From a candidate division WOR-1 bacterium RIFCSPHIGHO2_01_FULL_53_15 (GTDB taxonomy: Bacteria; Margulisbacteria; WOR-1; O2-12-FULL-45-9; XYB2-FULL-48-7), in contig METM01000003.1 in NCBI GenBank assembly GCA_001772335.1, positions 168-47,634 of the forward strand: a stretch of DNA of 47,467 bases. Direction: 5' to 3'. A program made the translations under genes and the position numbers. Each line of letters begins with the position of its first letter. Position 1 is the first letter of the stretch. A model generated the notes under the pieces. That model ran no database searches, was not told where the DNA came from, and was given only the letters and a program-made list of their open reading frames with translations. Shown in pieces: positions 35,825-43,556 of the stretch.

Positions 35825-38263
35825 TTAAAATAAACTTACCTGATCCCTGTTCCCGCCCAGGTCGGTCTCGACCATGGCCAGTGTATTATATATGTCCTTT
35901 GATCGTTTTACAACTTCTTCCGGCAAACCGGCCAGTTTGGCCACCTGGATGCCGTACGAGCGGTCGGCCGGCCCGTCGGCGATCTTGTGGAGAAATGTTA
36001 TCCTGTCGCCCTCTTCTTTGACGGTGACGCTTATGTTCTTCATCCCGGAGTGTTTGTCGGCCAGCTGGGTGATCTCATGGTAATGCGTCGCGAATAAGGT
36101 CTTGGCTTTGACATTTTTGTGAATATATTCGGCAACGGCTGCCGCGATCGACATGCCGTCAAATGTCGCCGTCCCCCGCCCGATCTCGTCGAGAATTATC
36201 AAGCTGTTCTCGGTCGCGTTATTGAGGATGTTGGCTGTCTCGGTCATTTCGACCATGAAAGTCGACTGACCGGAATAAATGTCATCCAGGGCGCCGATCC
36301 TCGTAAATATTCGGTCGATGAGGCAGAGTTCGGCCGACCGGGCAGGCACGAACGAGCCGATCTGCGCCATCAGGCAGATGAGCGCCGTTTGCCGCATGTA
36401 AGTCGACTTGCCGCCCATATTCGGGCCGGTGATGAGCAGAAAGCTTTGCTTCTCATCTAATTCAACGTCATTAGGCACGAACTGGAACTCGCCCAGCGTC
36501 TTTTCGACCACCGGGTGACGGCCAGCCTTAATTCGTAATTCGTCATTCGTCATTCGTAATTTGGGCCGGCAATAGCGGTTCTCCACTGCCACTTCCGCCA
36601 ACGACAGTAGAATATCGGTCTGCGCGACGGCTACCGCTACCGCCTGAAGTTCTTTGGTATAAGCGGCGACTTTCACCCGCAAGTCGCAGAGTATCTGGTA
36701 TTCCAGCTCTTTCATCCGCTCATCGGCGTTAAGGATGAACGATTCTTTCTCTTTCAATTCCGGGGTGATGAATCGTTCGGCATTGACCAGCGTCTGCTTC
36801 CTGATGTAATCCGGAGGCGCCTGCTCGGCGTTTGAATTCGTCACCTCAATGAAGTAGCCGAAAACCCTGGTAAAGCCGACCTTGAGCGACTTTATGCCGG
36901 TCCGCTTTCTCTCCGAGGCTTCAAGCTCCGCGAGCCATTGTTTGCCCCCGCCGGTTGCTTTTTTCAGTTCATCAAGCTCAGCGTTAAAGCCGGGCTTGAT
37001 CAGCCCCCCTTCTTTGATGACGAACGGCGGTTCGTCAATAATGGCTTTGGAGATCAGATCGGTTATTTCTTGCACAAAGGAACCTGCCCCGATAAATCGG
37101 GGCGGTTCCTTCAGAAGCTCCGCTTTGCTTTCTTTCATCAACTCCATGATCTTTGGCAGTTGCCGAAGAGAATCTTTTAGCGCGACCAGGTCCCTGGCAT
37201 TCGCCGATTGCGTCGCGACTTTACCGGTCAGCCGCTCGATATCATAGACCCGCTTTAGTCCCTCGCCCAGTTCGGCGCGCAGAAGCCCGTTGTGAAACAG
37301 TTCCTCGACCGCTTCGAGCCGCCGGTTGATCCCCTCGGCATCGAGCAGCGGCTGGAGGAGCCACTGGCGCAAAAGGCGGCTCCCCATCGATGTTTTCGTT
37401 CGATCGAGGACCCAGAGCAAGCTCCCCCTGAACGACTTGTCGCGGGCGGTCTGCGTCAGCTCCAGGTTGCGCCTGGTCGTCGCGTCGATGAACATGTAAT
37501 CTTCCGCGCGGTATAGCTTGATCGAGTTGATATGATCGAGGGTCGTCTTCTGCGTCTCTTTAAGGTAATCCAGGATGGCAGCCGCCGCCCCGAGCGCGAC
37601 TTCCTTCCCAGCCAGGCCGAATGATTCGAGAGATTTGACCTTGAAGTGCTCCAGGAGTTTTTCGATCGCGGTTTCGTTGTCATAGATGTCCTTGAACGAT
37701 GAGGTCGCTTGTTGAAAATGATTATCATTTTCAATAAGGTCCGATTTGATGATTTCCGCCGAACCGATCCTTTTGATCTCATCGGCCAATTTTTCAGCAG
37801 AATCAAAATCGGAAAGTTTGAATTCCCCTGTCGTGGCATCGACAAAAGCCAGGCCGAACTTTCCCTTCTCATGATTGATCGCCATTAAGTAGTTATTGGA
37901 CTTTTCAGAAAGCATGGAAGTTTCGATAACGGTTCCCGGGGTGACGATTCTTATGATATCCCGTTTAACCAGTCCTTTGGCCAGCTTGGGGTCTTCCACC
38001 TGCTCGCAGATCGCCACCTTGTAGCCCTTTCCGATTAACTTGGCGATATAGCCCTCGGCCGCATGGTAGGGGATGCCGCACATCGGCATCCGGTTCTCGT
38101 CCTTGCCCCTGCCCGTTAGAGTCAGATCAAGCTCGCGCGACGCCAGCTCGGCATCGTCATTGAACATCTCGTAAAAATCACCAAGGCGGAAAAAGAGGAC
38201 CGCGTCCTTGTGGAGGGCCTTCATCTCTTGGTATTGCCGGGCCATTGGGGTTAGATCAGCCAC
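35825..38263 (-). CDS. mutS: DNA mismatch repair protein MutS
   Basis: Mismatch sensor ATPase, 812 residues, MutS1 type. The mismatch-wedge motif GDFYEMF places Phe30-Tyr-Glu32 as expected. Walker A is TGPNMGGKST, Walker B LIILDEIGRGTATFDG, followed by FATHYHE. The start is GTG 38263 (GGAAG site 5 bases ahead); an ATG six codons in is an alternative. Two repeats are embedded in frame: a heptad array just before the conserved GRHPVVE (36531-36558) and a palindrome encoding PPRFIGAG (37079-37109). mutL is not in the window. Confidence 0.95.
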   Translation of the reverse strand: MADLTPMARQYQEMKALHKDAVLFFRLGDFYEMFNDDAELASRELDLTLTGRGKDENRMPMCGIPYHAAEGYIAKLIGKGYKVAICEQVEDPKLAKGLVKRDIIRIVTPGTVIETSMLSEKSNNYLMAINHEKGKFGLAFVDATTGEFKLSDFDSAEKLADEIKRIGSAEIIKSDLIENDNHFQQATSSFKDIYDNETAIEKLLEHFKVKSLESFGLAGKEVALGAAAAILDYLKETQKTTLDHINSIKLYRAEDYMFIDATTRRNLELTQTARDKSFRGSLLWVLDRTKTSMGSRLLRQWLLQPLLDAEGINRRLEAVEELFHNGLLRAELGEGLKRVYDIERLTGKVATQSANARDLVALKDSLRQLPKIMELMKESKAELLKEPPRFIGAGSFVQEITDLISKAIIDEPPFVIKEGGLIKPGFNAELDELKKATGGGKQWLAELEASERKRTGIKSLKVGFTRVFGYFIEVTNSNAEQAPPDYIRKQTLVNAERFITPELKEKESFILNADERMKELEYQILCDLRVKVAAYTKELQAVAVAVAQTDILLSLAEVAVENRYCRPKLRMTNDELRIKAGRHPVVEKTLGEFQFVPNDVELDEKQSFLLITGPNMGGKSTYMRQTALICLMAQIGSFVPARSAELCLIDRIFTRIGALDDIYSGQSTFMVEMTETANILNNATENSLIILDEIGRGTATFDGMSIAAAVAEYIHKNVKAKTLFATHYHEITQLADKHSGMKNISVTVKEEGDRITFLHKIADGPADRSYGIQVAKLAGLPEEVVKRSKDIYNTLAMVETDLGGNRDQVSLF
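36531..36558. repeat. Heptad tandem array inside mutS (unit ATTCGTM)
   Basis: Four units (ATTCGTA, ATTCGTC, ATTCGTC, ATTCGTA) in exact 7-nt phase, followed by a degenerate fifth. On the minus strand they encode LRMTNDELRI between YCRPK and the conserved GRHPVVE at the start of the ATPase domain. Confidence 0.85.
37079..37109. repeat. Palindrome inside mutS
   Basis: CCCCGAT (37087-37093) and ATCGGGG (37096-37102) flank two A bases, giving a 16-bp inverted repeat; outer arms GGAACC (37079-37084) and GGTTCC (37104-37109) extend it. It encodes EPPRFIGAG in the variable core domain of MutS. Confidence 0.75.
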
Positions 38264-38284
38264 TCATCTTCCAATAACTTTTTC

Positions 38285-38599
38285 TCATCTGCCATAGACT
38301 TTTCGGCCTTTATGAAATATTTCGTATTGCACGCTTCCCCAGATATTTTGCCGCCTGACAAAACTCTCCTTATTGAATAAAAGCATGTCGATCGGCATAC
38401 CAATATTCATTAAGCCCTTTTTTGCTTTTAATAGCAGCTGATGTTTATCCTTTACATTGTCCTTGATAATGCAGATATCGAGATCGCTGTTCTCTTTAGC
38501 CTGTCCGGAAATATAGCTGCCAAAAAGATAGATCTCATCCGGGTCAATGGCCTTTTTAATCTCATCTACAGCTTTGTCAGCTTTTTCTTTTGTAAGCAT
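38285..38599 (-). CDS. Minimal nucleotidyltransferase (MNT/MenA-like), no HEPN partner
   Basis: 104 residues of the polymerase-beta-like nucleotidyltransferase fold: LFGSYISGQAKENSDLDI gives Gly27-Ser28 and Asp39-x-Asp41. In HEPN-MNT toxin-antitoxin pairs such a protein AMPylates a HEPN ribonuclease; here no HEPN gene is adjacent, only pheT upstream and mutS downstream on the same strand. It may be a degraded pair, act on a distant partner, or modify another target. TATAAT lies 8 bases before the ATG and no ribosome-binding site is seen, so a leaderless transcript is likely. Confidence 0.8.
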   Translation of the reverse strand: MLTKEKADKAVDEIKKAIDPDEIYLFGSYISGQAKENSDLDICIIKDNVKDKHQLLLKAKKGLMNIGMPIDMLLFNKESFVRRQNIWGSVQYEIFHKGRKVYGR

Positions 38600-38607
38600 A
38601 TAGCAAT

Positions 38608-38613
38608 ATTATA
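38608..38613 (-). promoter_or_regulatory. -10 box of a leaderless promoter for the nucleotidyltransferase
   Basis: Perfect TATAAT on the minus strand, 8 bases before the ATG at 38599, just past the pheT stop. The -35 region is weak. Confidence 0.5.
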
Positions 38614-38618
38614 CCATT

Positions 38619-40619
38619 TTAGGCGCGCAGTCGGACCATGAGCTTCGACGTTAATGCCCGGACTATCTCCTGATGCTTGGCGTTAACTTCCTGCTCGGTC
38701 AGCGTGCGCGTCGGGTGACGATAAACTATCCGATAAGCCGCGCTATCTTTGTACCGATCGAACGGGAAGACGTCTTCGACCAGATCGCCGCCGGTCCGCT
38801 CCACCGTTTCGATAATGGTCTGGTTATTCAAGTCGGCCGGCAGGAACATCGAGATGTCGCGGGAAATCGAAGGGAATTTGGGCAACGGCTCGTACTTCTT
38901 CTCCGCCGCGGCCAGTTTTGCCAGAGCGTCAAGATCGAGCTCAAAAAAGAAGATCGGTTTGGCGAGCTCAAAATTCCTCTGGATGTCCGGGTGCAGCGCG
39001 CCGAAGATACCGAGCCCTTCGAGCTTTGCCCCTTTCCCCGGCTGTAAGAGATAATTATCGCTCTCGCTCACATCAGGGAATTCAAGCCCCAGCCCGCGGA
39101 AAAGATTTTCCAAAATGCCTTTTAAGTAGTAATAATCGACTTCACCCTTATCAAGCGCGCTCATGAATGGCGAGCCGCTGACCAGGCCGCCGGCCAGCCA
39201 TTTTTCCTCCGGCAGTTTCCCTTTGGCGGGCAGGAATACTTTCCCGATTTCAAAAATAAAGATATTCTCAATGCCGCGGTTCTGGTTGTGAACAGCGGTC
39301 TTCAGCAAGCCGGCCAGGATATTGACCCGCATGATACTCTCTTCGATCGTCAAGGGATTCGCGATCTTGACCGCCTTGTCGGACGGCGCGCCGCAATTCT
39401 CAAAATCCTTGGGCCCCAGCATGCTGTACGACTGGCTCTCGTTCAAGCCGCAGCCGGCCAGGATATCCCTGATCCTGTTCCTAAGCCTATCCTCCCGGTC
39501 GGCATCTTTGCCGGGGAAAGCGGTATTGGGTATTGTCGCCTCGATCCGGTTATAGCCCCAGATCCGCGCGATCTCTTCGATCAGATCGATCTCGCGTTCA
39601 ATGTCGGCGGAGCGGAACAAAGGAACTCCTATTTTCAACTTTCTACTGTCTATTTTCTTGACGCTAAAGCCTAAACGTATCAGGATACTGGTCATGTCGC
39701 CAACAGGGATATCCGCGCCGAGTATTCGATTGACCTTTTCCACGCGCAACTCGATGACTTTCTGCTTTATCTCTTTGCCGACCGAATCGACTTTCCCCTT
39801 CAGGACCTCGCCCCGGCCCAGCTCGGCAATCAGCGCCGCCCCGCGGTCGAGCGTTTCTTCCACCGCGTTCCAATCGACGCCGTGCTCAAAGCGGACGGAT
39901 GATTCAGTCCTGAGCTTCAGGTCTTTTGAAGTTTTGTGGATCGAGTTTGGGTTAAAATAGGCCGATTCGAGGATAACAGTCTTCGTGGCCGCGCTGACCT
40001 CGGTATTGGCGCAGCCCAGCGTGCCGGCAACGGCAATTGTTTTGTCGGAATCGGCGATGACCAGCATATTGGATTCCAGTTTATGCTCTTTGCCGTCAAG
40101 CGTCACGACTTTTTCCCCCGGATTTGCCCGGCGGACGATAATGGACTGGTCCTTGACCAAAGTGGAATCAAAAGCATGCATCGGCTGGCCGATCTCGTGG
40201 AGGAAATAATTCGTCACATCGACAACGTTGTTGACCGGACGCAGACCCGACTGCTCCAGCCGCTTCTTGAGCCACTCGGGCGATTCGGCGACTTTGACGT
40301 TCTCGATGACGCGGGCCATGTAGCGCGGGCACAGGTCTTTGTCCCTCACTTCGACCCGGACCGAATGATTTAATTTTTTAGACGATTCCTTTATTTTGAA
40401 CTTTGAACTTTTAACTTTGAATTTAGTCAACGCCGAAACCTCGCGCGCTACGCCGCGCACGCTCCAGCAGTCCGAGCGATTCGGCAGGACGTCGACTTCT
40501 AATATGTCATCTGGCAGGACGACCGTCTCCAGACCGCTCATCGTCAGCATCTGGGCTACCTGCCCCGGGCTGGAGCGGAAGATAATTAACTCTTTGAGCC
40601 AATCGATCGGCACTCTCAT
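38619..40619 (-). CDS. pheT: Phenylalanyl-tRNA synthetase beta subunit lacking the EMAP/tRNA-binding domain
   Basis: Beta chain of the (alpha-beta)2 PheRS; 666 residues against about 790-800. After the first 35 residues (MRVPIDWLKEL, LTMSGLE) the sequence jumps straight to ILEVDVLPNRSDCWSVRGVARE, so the ~110-residue OB-fold EMAP domain normally between these points is missing. The B3/B4 editing region, B5 domain (SVKKID then EIARIWGYNRIEA) and C-terminal FDX-ACB domain (FPSISRDISMFLP) are all present. Two heptad arrays are in frame (40395-40422 and 39633-39660). Start shares one base with the pheS stop (TAATG). Confidence 0.93.
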   Translation of the reverse strand: MRVPIDWLKELIIFRSSPGQVAQMLTMSGLETVVLPDDILEVDVLPNRSDCWSVRGVAREVSALTKFKVKSSKFKIKESSKKLNHSVRVEVRDKDLCPRYMARVIENVKVAESPEWLKKRLEQSGLRPVNNVVDVTNYFLHEIGQPMHAFDSTLVKDQSIIVRRANPGEKVVTLDGKEHKLESNMLVIADSDKTIAVAGTLGCANTEVSAATKTVILESAYFNPNSIHKTSKDLKLRTESSVRFEHGVDWNAVEETLDRGAALIAELGRGEVLKGKVDSVGKEIKQKVIELRVEKVNRILGADIPVGDMTSILIRLGFSVKKIDSRKLKIGVPLFRSADIEREIDLIEEIARIWGYNRIEATIPNTAFPGKDADREDRLRNRIRDILAGCGLNESQSYSMLGPKDFENCGAPSDKAVKIANPLTIEESIMRVNILAGLLKTAVHNQNRGIENIFIFEIGKVFLPAKGKLPEEKWLAGGLVSGSPFMSALDKGEVDYYYLKGILENLFRGLGLEFPDVSESDNYLLQPGKGAKLEGLGIFGALHPDIQRNFELAKPIFFFELDLDALAKLAAAEKKYEPLPKFPSISRDISMFLPADLNNQTIIETVERTGGDLVEDVFPFDRYKDSAAYRIVYRHPTRTLTEQEVNAKHQEIVRALTSKLMVRLRA
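39633..39660. repeat. Heptad tandem array inside pheT, B5 region (unit TTTCWAC)
   Basis: Four 7-nt units (TTTCAAC, TTTCTAC, TGTCTAT, TTTCTTG) in phase at 39633-39660, encoding KKIDSRKLKI ahead of the conserved VPLFRSADIERE. More degenerate than the other arrays. Confidence 0.6.
40395..40422. repeat. Heptad tandem array inside pheT, N-terminal region (unit TTTGAAC)
   Basis: Four 7-nt units (TTTGAAC twice, TTTTAAC, TTTGAAT) in phase, encoding KFKVKSSKFKIK in the linker between GVAREVSAL and the next conserved block (LCPRYMARVI). Same class as the AAACTTC array at 10700-10727. Confidence 0.8.
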
Positions 40620-41656
40620 TAAAATTGCTCCAGGAAACGCACGTCGTTCTCATACAATAAACGAATATTATCAATGCCGTATTTCAACATCGCGATCCGG
40701 TCGATCCCCATGCCAAAGGCAAACCCGCTGTATTTCTCCGGATCAAAACCGACCGCCTTAAAGACGTTCGGGTCGATCAGGCCGGAACCGAGGATCTCAA
40801 GCCAGCCGGTCTCTTTGCATAATCGGCACCCTTTGCCCTTGCATATGACGCATTCAACATCGACTTCGGCCGAGGGCTCGGTGAATGGGAAGAAACTTGG
40901 CCGGAACCGCACATTTCTTTCCTGCCGGCCGGCCGGCAGGTCCTTGCCGAACATCTGCCGCAAAAACTCAGTCAGTGTCCCTTTGAGGTCGCCGAACGTC
41001 ACGTTCTTATTGACCAGAAATCCCTCAAGCTGGTGGAAGATCGGCGAATGGGTGGCGTCCGAATCGCGGCGATAGACCCGGCCGGGAGCGATGATGGCCA
41101 GCGGCGGCTTCCGCTTTTCCATCACCCTGATCTGGACCGGCGAAGTATGGGTTCGCAGCAGAACGTCATCTTTAATGAATAAAGTTGACCACATGTCGCG
41201 GGAGGGATGATTAGGCGGGATGTTCAGTCCGTCAAAATTATAATAATCTGTCTCGACTTCCGGCCCTTCGGCGATCTCAAAGCCCATCCGGATAAATATC
41301 TCCTTGGCCTCTTCCATCACCTGGGTCAGCGGGTGGAGATGCCCGCGCCTGATCCCTTTGCCGGGCATCGTGATATCGACTTTTTCCGCCGCGATCTTTT
41401 GGGTTTGCTCGCTCTTTTGCAAGGCGGCTTTGCGGCCACCTAACGCCAGTTCGATTGCTGTTTTAGCTTCATTGACCAGGGCGCCAAGCTTTGGCCTATC
41501 TTCCGGCGCGGCTTGACCAAGCGACTTAAGCAACTCCTGCAGTTCGCTCTTTTTGCCCGAGTATTTTACCCGCGCTTCTTCCAAAGCGGCGACCGTCTGG
41601 GTTTCCCCGATCGCCTTGAGAGCTTCTTCTTTGAGTTGCTTGATCTTATCTTCCAT
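40619..41656 (-). CDS. pheS: Phenylalanyl-tRNA synthetase alpha subunit
   Basis: Catalytic subunit of PheRS, 345 residues. An N-terminal coiled coil (about 1-95) binds tRNA-Phe; class II motifs follow: GHLHPLTQVMEEAKEIF, DYYNFDGLNIPPNHPSRD, HTSPVQIRVM, the phenylalanine pocket in FRPSFFPFTEPSAEVD and motif 3 in GFAFGMGIDRIAMLKYGI. Four cysteines (CVICKGKGCRLC) look metal-binding, a feature of many PheS proteins. A perfect palindrome inserts LPAGRQE just before the conserved RFRPSFFPFTEPS. Overlaps SpoU by 11 bp and pheT by 1 base. Confidence 0.96.
   Translation of the reverse strand: MEDKIKQLKEEALKAIGETQTVAALEEARVKYSGKKSELQELLKSLGQAAPEDRPKLGALVNEAKTAIELALGGRKAALQKSEQTQKIAAEKVDITMPGKGIRRGHLHPLTQVMEEAKEIFIRMGFEIAEGPEVETDYYNFDGLNIPPNHPSRDMWSTLFIKDDVLLRTHTSPVQIRVMEKRKPPLAIIAPGRVYRRDSDATHSPIFHQLEGFLVNKNVTFGDLKGTLTEFLRQMFGKDLPAGRQERNVRFRPSFFPFTEPSAEVDVECVICKGKGCRLCKETGWLEILGSGLIDPNVFKAVGFDPEKYSGFAFGMGIDRIAMLKYGIDNIRLLYENDVRFLEQF
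40921..40940. repeat. 20-bp perfect palindrome inserted in pheS (LPAGRQ element)
   Basis: Bases 40921-40940 form a perfect palindrome centred on the GGCC repeat, with arms CCTGCCGGCC. It encodes LPAGRQE between GKD and RNVRFRPS, where PheS proteins normally run on directly, so about seven residues (21 nt) appear to be added in frame. Confidence 0.85.
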
Positions 41657-42434
41657 GTTGCTTTAGCGCCTCGTACAGCATGACCGCGGTCGAGATGCCG
41701 ACGTTCAGCGACTCCGCCTGGCCGGCCATAGGGATTTTTACTTCCTCATCGGCCAGTTTAACGATCTCGTTCTCCAACCCTGCCCCCTCATTGCCGACCA
41801 GAATAGCTAACGGCTGGTTAAGGTCGGCCTGGGAGCATGTTTTCTCTGCGGAAATCGTTGTGGCAACTATTTTAACATTTTTTTCTTTCAAATGCCCGAT
41901 AGTTTCTTTTTCATCCTCGGTCGTGATGATCGGCAGGTGAAATAAGGATCCCATCGTCGCGCGCACGACTTTGGGGTTGTATAGGTCGACCGTGCCTTTC
42001 GAAAGTATGACTCCGCTGGCGCCAAAAGCGTCCGCCGAGCGGATGATAGTGCCAAGATTGCCCGGGTCCTGAACACCAACGCAGAAAACGATAAGTGTTT
42101 TAGCTGCTTTAAAAACATCCAGGAATTGATGCTCAAACTGCCTGACGACTCCGAGAACACCCTGCGGCGCTTCAACATCAGACAGCTCGGCAAACTGTTC
42201 TTTTGAAACCTTGTAAACCGGAACTCCATTGTCCTCCAGCTTCTTGACAATCGGCAGTTTCTTGCAGTAAACGATAAATTCGATTATATTCGCCCGTTTA
42301 CCCTCCGAAGCTCCGAAGGAGCGTAGGAGGGCCTCTTCGATCAGATGCGGCCCTTCGATGACGAACTTCCCCTCTTTGCGCCGGGCGGAGCGCTTTTCGA
42401 GAAGGTTTTTAACTAGTTTGAGGTTGGAGTTCAT
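41646..42434 (-). CDS. SpoU/TrmH-family RNA 2'-O-methyltransferase
   Basis: SPOUT-fold rRNA or tRNA 2'-O-ribose methyltransferase, 262 residues. The N-terminal substrate-binding region (KLVKNLLEKRSARRKEGKFVIEG) precedes the knotted SAM domain with motif 1 QDPGNLGTIIRSADAFGA, motif 2 AILVGNEGAGL and motif 3 ESLNVGIS. A palindrome inserts ALLRSFGASEGKR between helix residues of the N-terminal domain (42301-42331). Linkage with pheS is common for this family. Upstream lies the transposase remnant, whose frame overlaps this start by 4 bases. Confidence 0.92.
   Translation of the reverse strand: MNSNLKLVKNLLEKRSARRKEGKFVIEGPHLIEEALLRSFGASEGKRANIIEFIVYCKKLPIVKKLEDNGVPVYKVSKEQFAELSDVEAPQGVLGVVRQFEHQFLDVFKAAKTLIVFCVGVQDPGNLGTIIRSADAFGASGVILSKGTVDLYNPKVVRATMGSLFHLPIITTEDEKETIGHLKEKNVKIVATTISAEKTCSQADLNQPLAILVGNEGAGLENEIVKLADEEVKIPMAGQAESLNVGISTAVMLYEALKQHGR
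42301..42331. repeat. Palindrome inserted in the SpoU methyltransferase gene
   Basis: Outer arms CCCTCC (42301-42306) and GGAGGG (42326-42331) with inner arms CTCC (42311-42314) and GGAG (42318-42321). It encodes LRSFGASEGK, absent from the family consensus at that place as far as I can judge. Composition resembles the element at 4231-4292. Confidence 0.7.
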
Positions 42435-42508
42435 TTTGTACTGCCCCCGGAGACGCGCTGGAAATCTGCGGCTAATTCTGAAGCATGCTCCCTGCTATTC
42501 TGAGACAG

Positions 42509-42540
42509 CTGGAAACCTGCTCGTGTCGGCAGGAAACCAG
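42509..42540. repeat. Second hairpin at the transposase 3' end
   Basis: CTGG-AAA-CCTGC (42509-42520) pairs with GCAGG-AAA-CCAG (42529-42540), leaving a symmetric AAA/AAA internal loop and an 8-nt loop. It shares its right arm with the REP-like hairpin at 42528-42565, so only one of the two can fold at a time. Confidence 0.6.
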
Positions 42541-42565
42541 CGAATGAACTTCGCGGTTTCCTGCC
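42528..42565. repeat. REP-like hairpin, copy 1 (beside transposase remnant)
   Basis: An 11-bp outer stem (42528-42538 with 42555-42565; core GGAAACC/GGTTTCC), one bulged A at 42539, a 5-bp inner stem GCGAA/TTCGC and the loop TGAAC. The core 30 bases match 27 of 30 with copy 2 at 44683-44712 read on the opposite strand. Confidence 0.85.
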
Positions 42566-42893
42566 TCGCAAAGCCCTCTTGTCAATGCCATCAATCTTTT
42601 GGTTATTGATATAATCGATCGTTCTATTCAATGATTCTTGATCTTTGACTTCAACTGCATGATAGCCCCTGCCCCATAGCTTCCGGAATTTGAAACGATT
42701 GCCAGGATACTTCTTAAAGATTTCCCTGGCACTGATGCCCTTGATCATTGTCATCACATATTCATTGCTATCGGCAGACCCTTTGCTGATTAAAAGATGG
42801 ACAGGATCAACTAATATGCTGTTAACAATGAGCTGGGCGCATATCCTCCTATTAATTAAGAAGTGTATGCCTTCGCCGATATTCGCTAAAAAA

Positions 42894-43556
42894 CTAATGG
42901 TCGGCTTTCCTTCTCCAAAAAGCTTTAACCTTCTTAAAGTATTTGATTCTAGTAGCTATTTTCCCAATTTCTCGCGGATAAAATTCAAATAAAGTATCAC
43001 ACAGTTCAAGCATCCATTTTTTTCTGCTATAAAGGGGAATAATATTTGTCTTGTTAGAGTTGGCGATTTGAATCTGCCCCCACCCAAGTGCTCCGATAGT
43101 TAAACAGTCCCAGGAGAGGAATTCGAGAGGAATAAAATTGACGCGTTCAACTTCGATATGAGTTCCCTTAACAACATATGCGATCAACAAAACAACAAAA
43201 TAGTTTTTATCATCTTCATAAAAACGGGCTAACCTTTCAACGGAGGTTAAATTAGGCATATTAAAGCTTGTGTTGATGTTGTGAGTTTTTATGTCAACAA
43301 TGTAATAAAAATCGTCTCGATCCTTAAAAGCTATATCAGCCATGGCTCTTCTGGCAAAATCCGGAGAATAATCTTTAATATTATCACCAAGAATATTTTG
43401 GAGGTTGTCTTCTAATAGGCTTTGCACTGCATCGCCAACTGCTCTTGGGCTATCTGCGGTTCTTTCTGAAAGAAAATCCTTTTGTCTATTTAGAAACAGT
43501 TTAATGTTTTTAGCAATAGTAAGATATTCTTTTGAATAAAATAACTTGCTTTTCAT
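42894..43556 (-). CDS. Type II restriction endonuclease
   Basis: 220 residues, assigned by context and a PD-(D/E)XK-like centre: Asp74 in MADIAFKDRDD and Asp88-Ile-Lys90 in YIVDIKTHN, with a helical N-terminus. Its ATG overlaps the methyltransferase stop by 4 bases (ATGA), so nuclease follows methylase on one transcript, the safe order. The recognition site cannot be deduced. Strongly AT-rich (20 G+C of 60 in 43201-43260), unlike the core genes, so probably acquired. Confidence 0.8.
   Translation of the reverse strand: MKSKLFYSKEYLTIAKNIKLFLNRQKDFLSERTADSPRAVGDAVQSLLEDNLQNILGDNIKDYSPDFARRAMADIAFKDRDDFYYIVDIKTHNINTSFNMPNLTSVERLARFYEDDKNYFVVLLIAYVVKGTHIEVERVNFIPLEFLSWDCLTIGALGWGQIQIANSNKTNIIPLYSRKKWMLELCDTLFEFYPREIGKIATRIKYFKKVKAFWRRKADH

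Larger units (their letters stand above)
42431..42868 (-). pseudogene. Remnant of a Y1 (IS200/REP-type) transposase
   Basis: The minus-strand frame reads YVMTMIKGISAREIFKKYP, then KLWGRGYHAVEV and ending near DYINNQ, the C-terminal half of an HUH/Y1 tyrosine transposase including the Tyr-x-x-x-Gln active-site segment. Upstream in the same frame are LVDPVHLLIS (normally MPDHVHLLIS, so the first histidine of the metal-binding motif is replaced by proline) and LINRRICAQLIV, with the stretch between them too short and no start codon before the GTG at 42757. The gene is therefore decayed. After INNQ the frame runs into hairpin DNA (42509-42565). It lies between the restriction gene and the SpoU gene. 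Confidence 0.75.

Noticed and set aside
42431-42757. 108-residue frame as an intact small gene
   Set aside because: It is only the C-terminal part of a Y1 transposase running into hairpin DNA; homology extends upstream without a start and with a mutated HUH motif.
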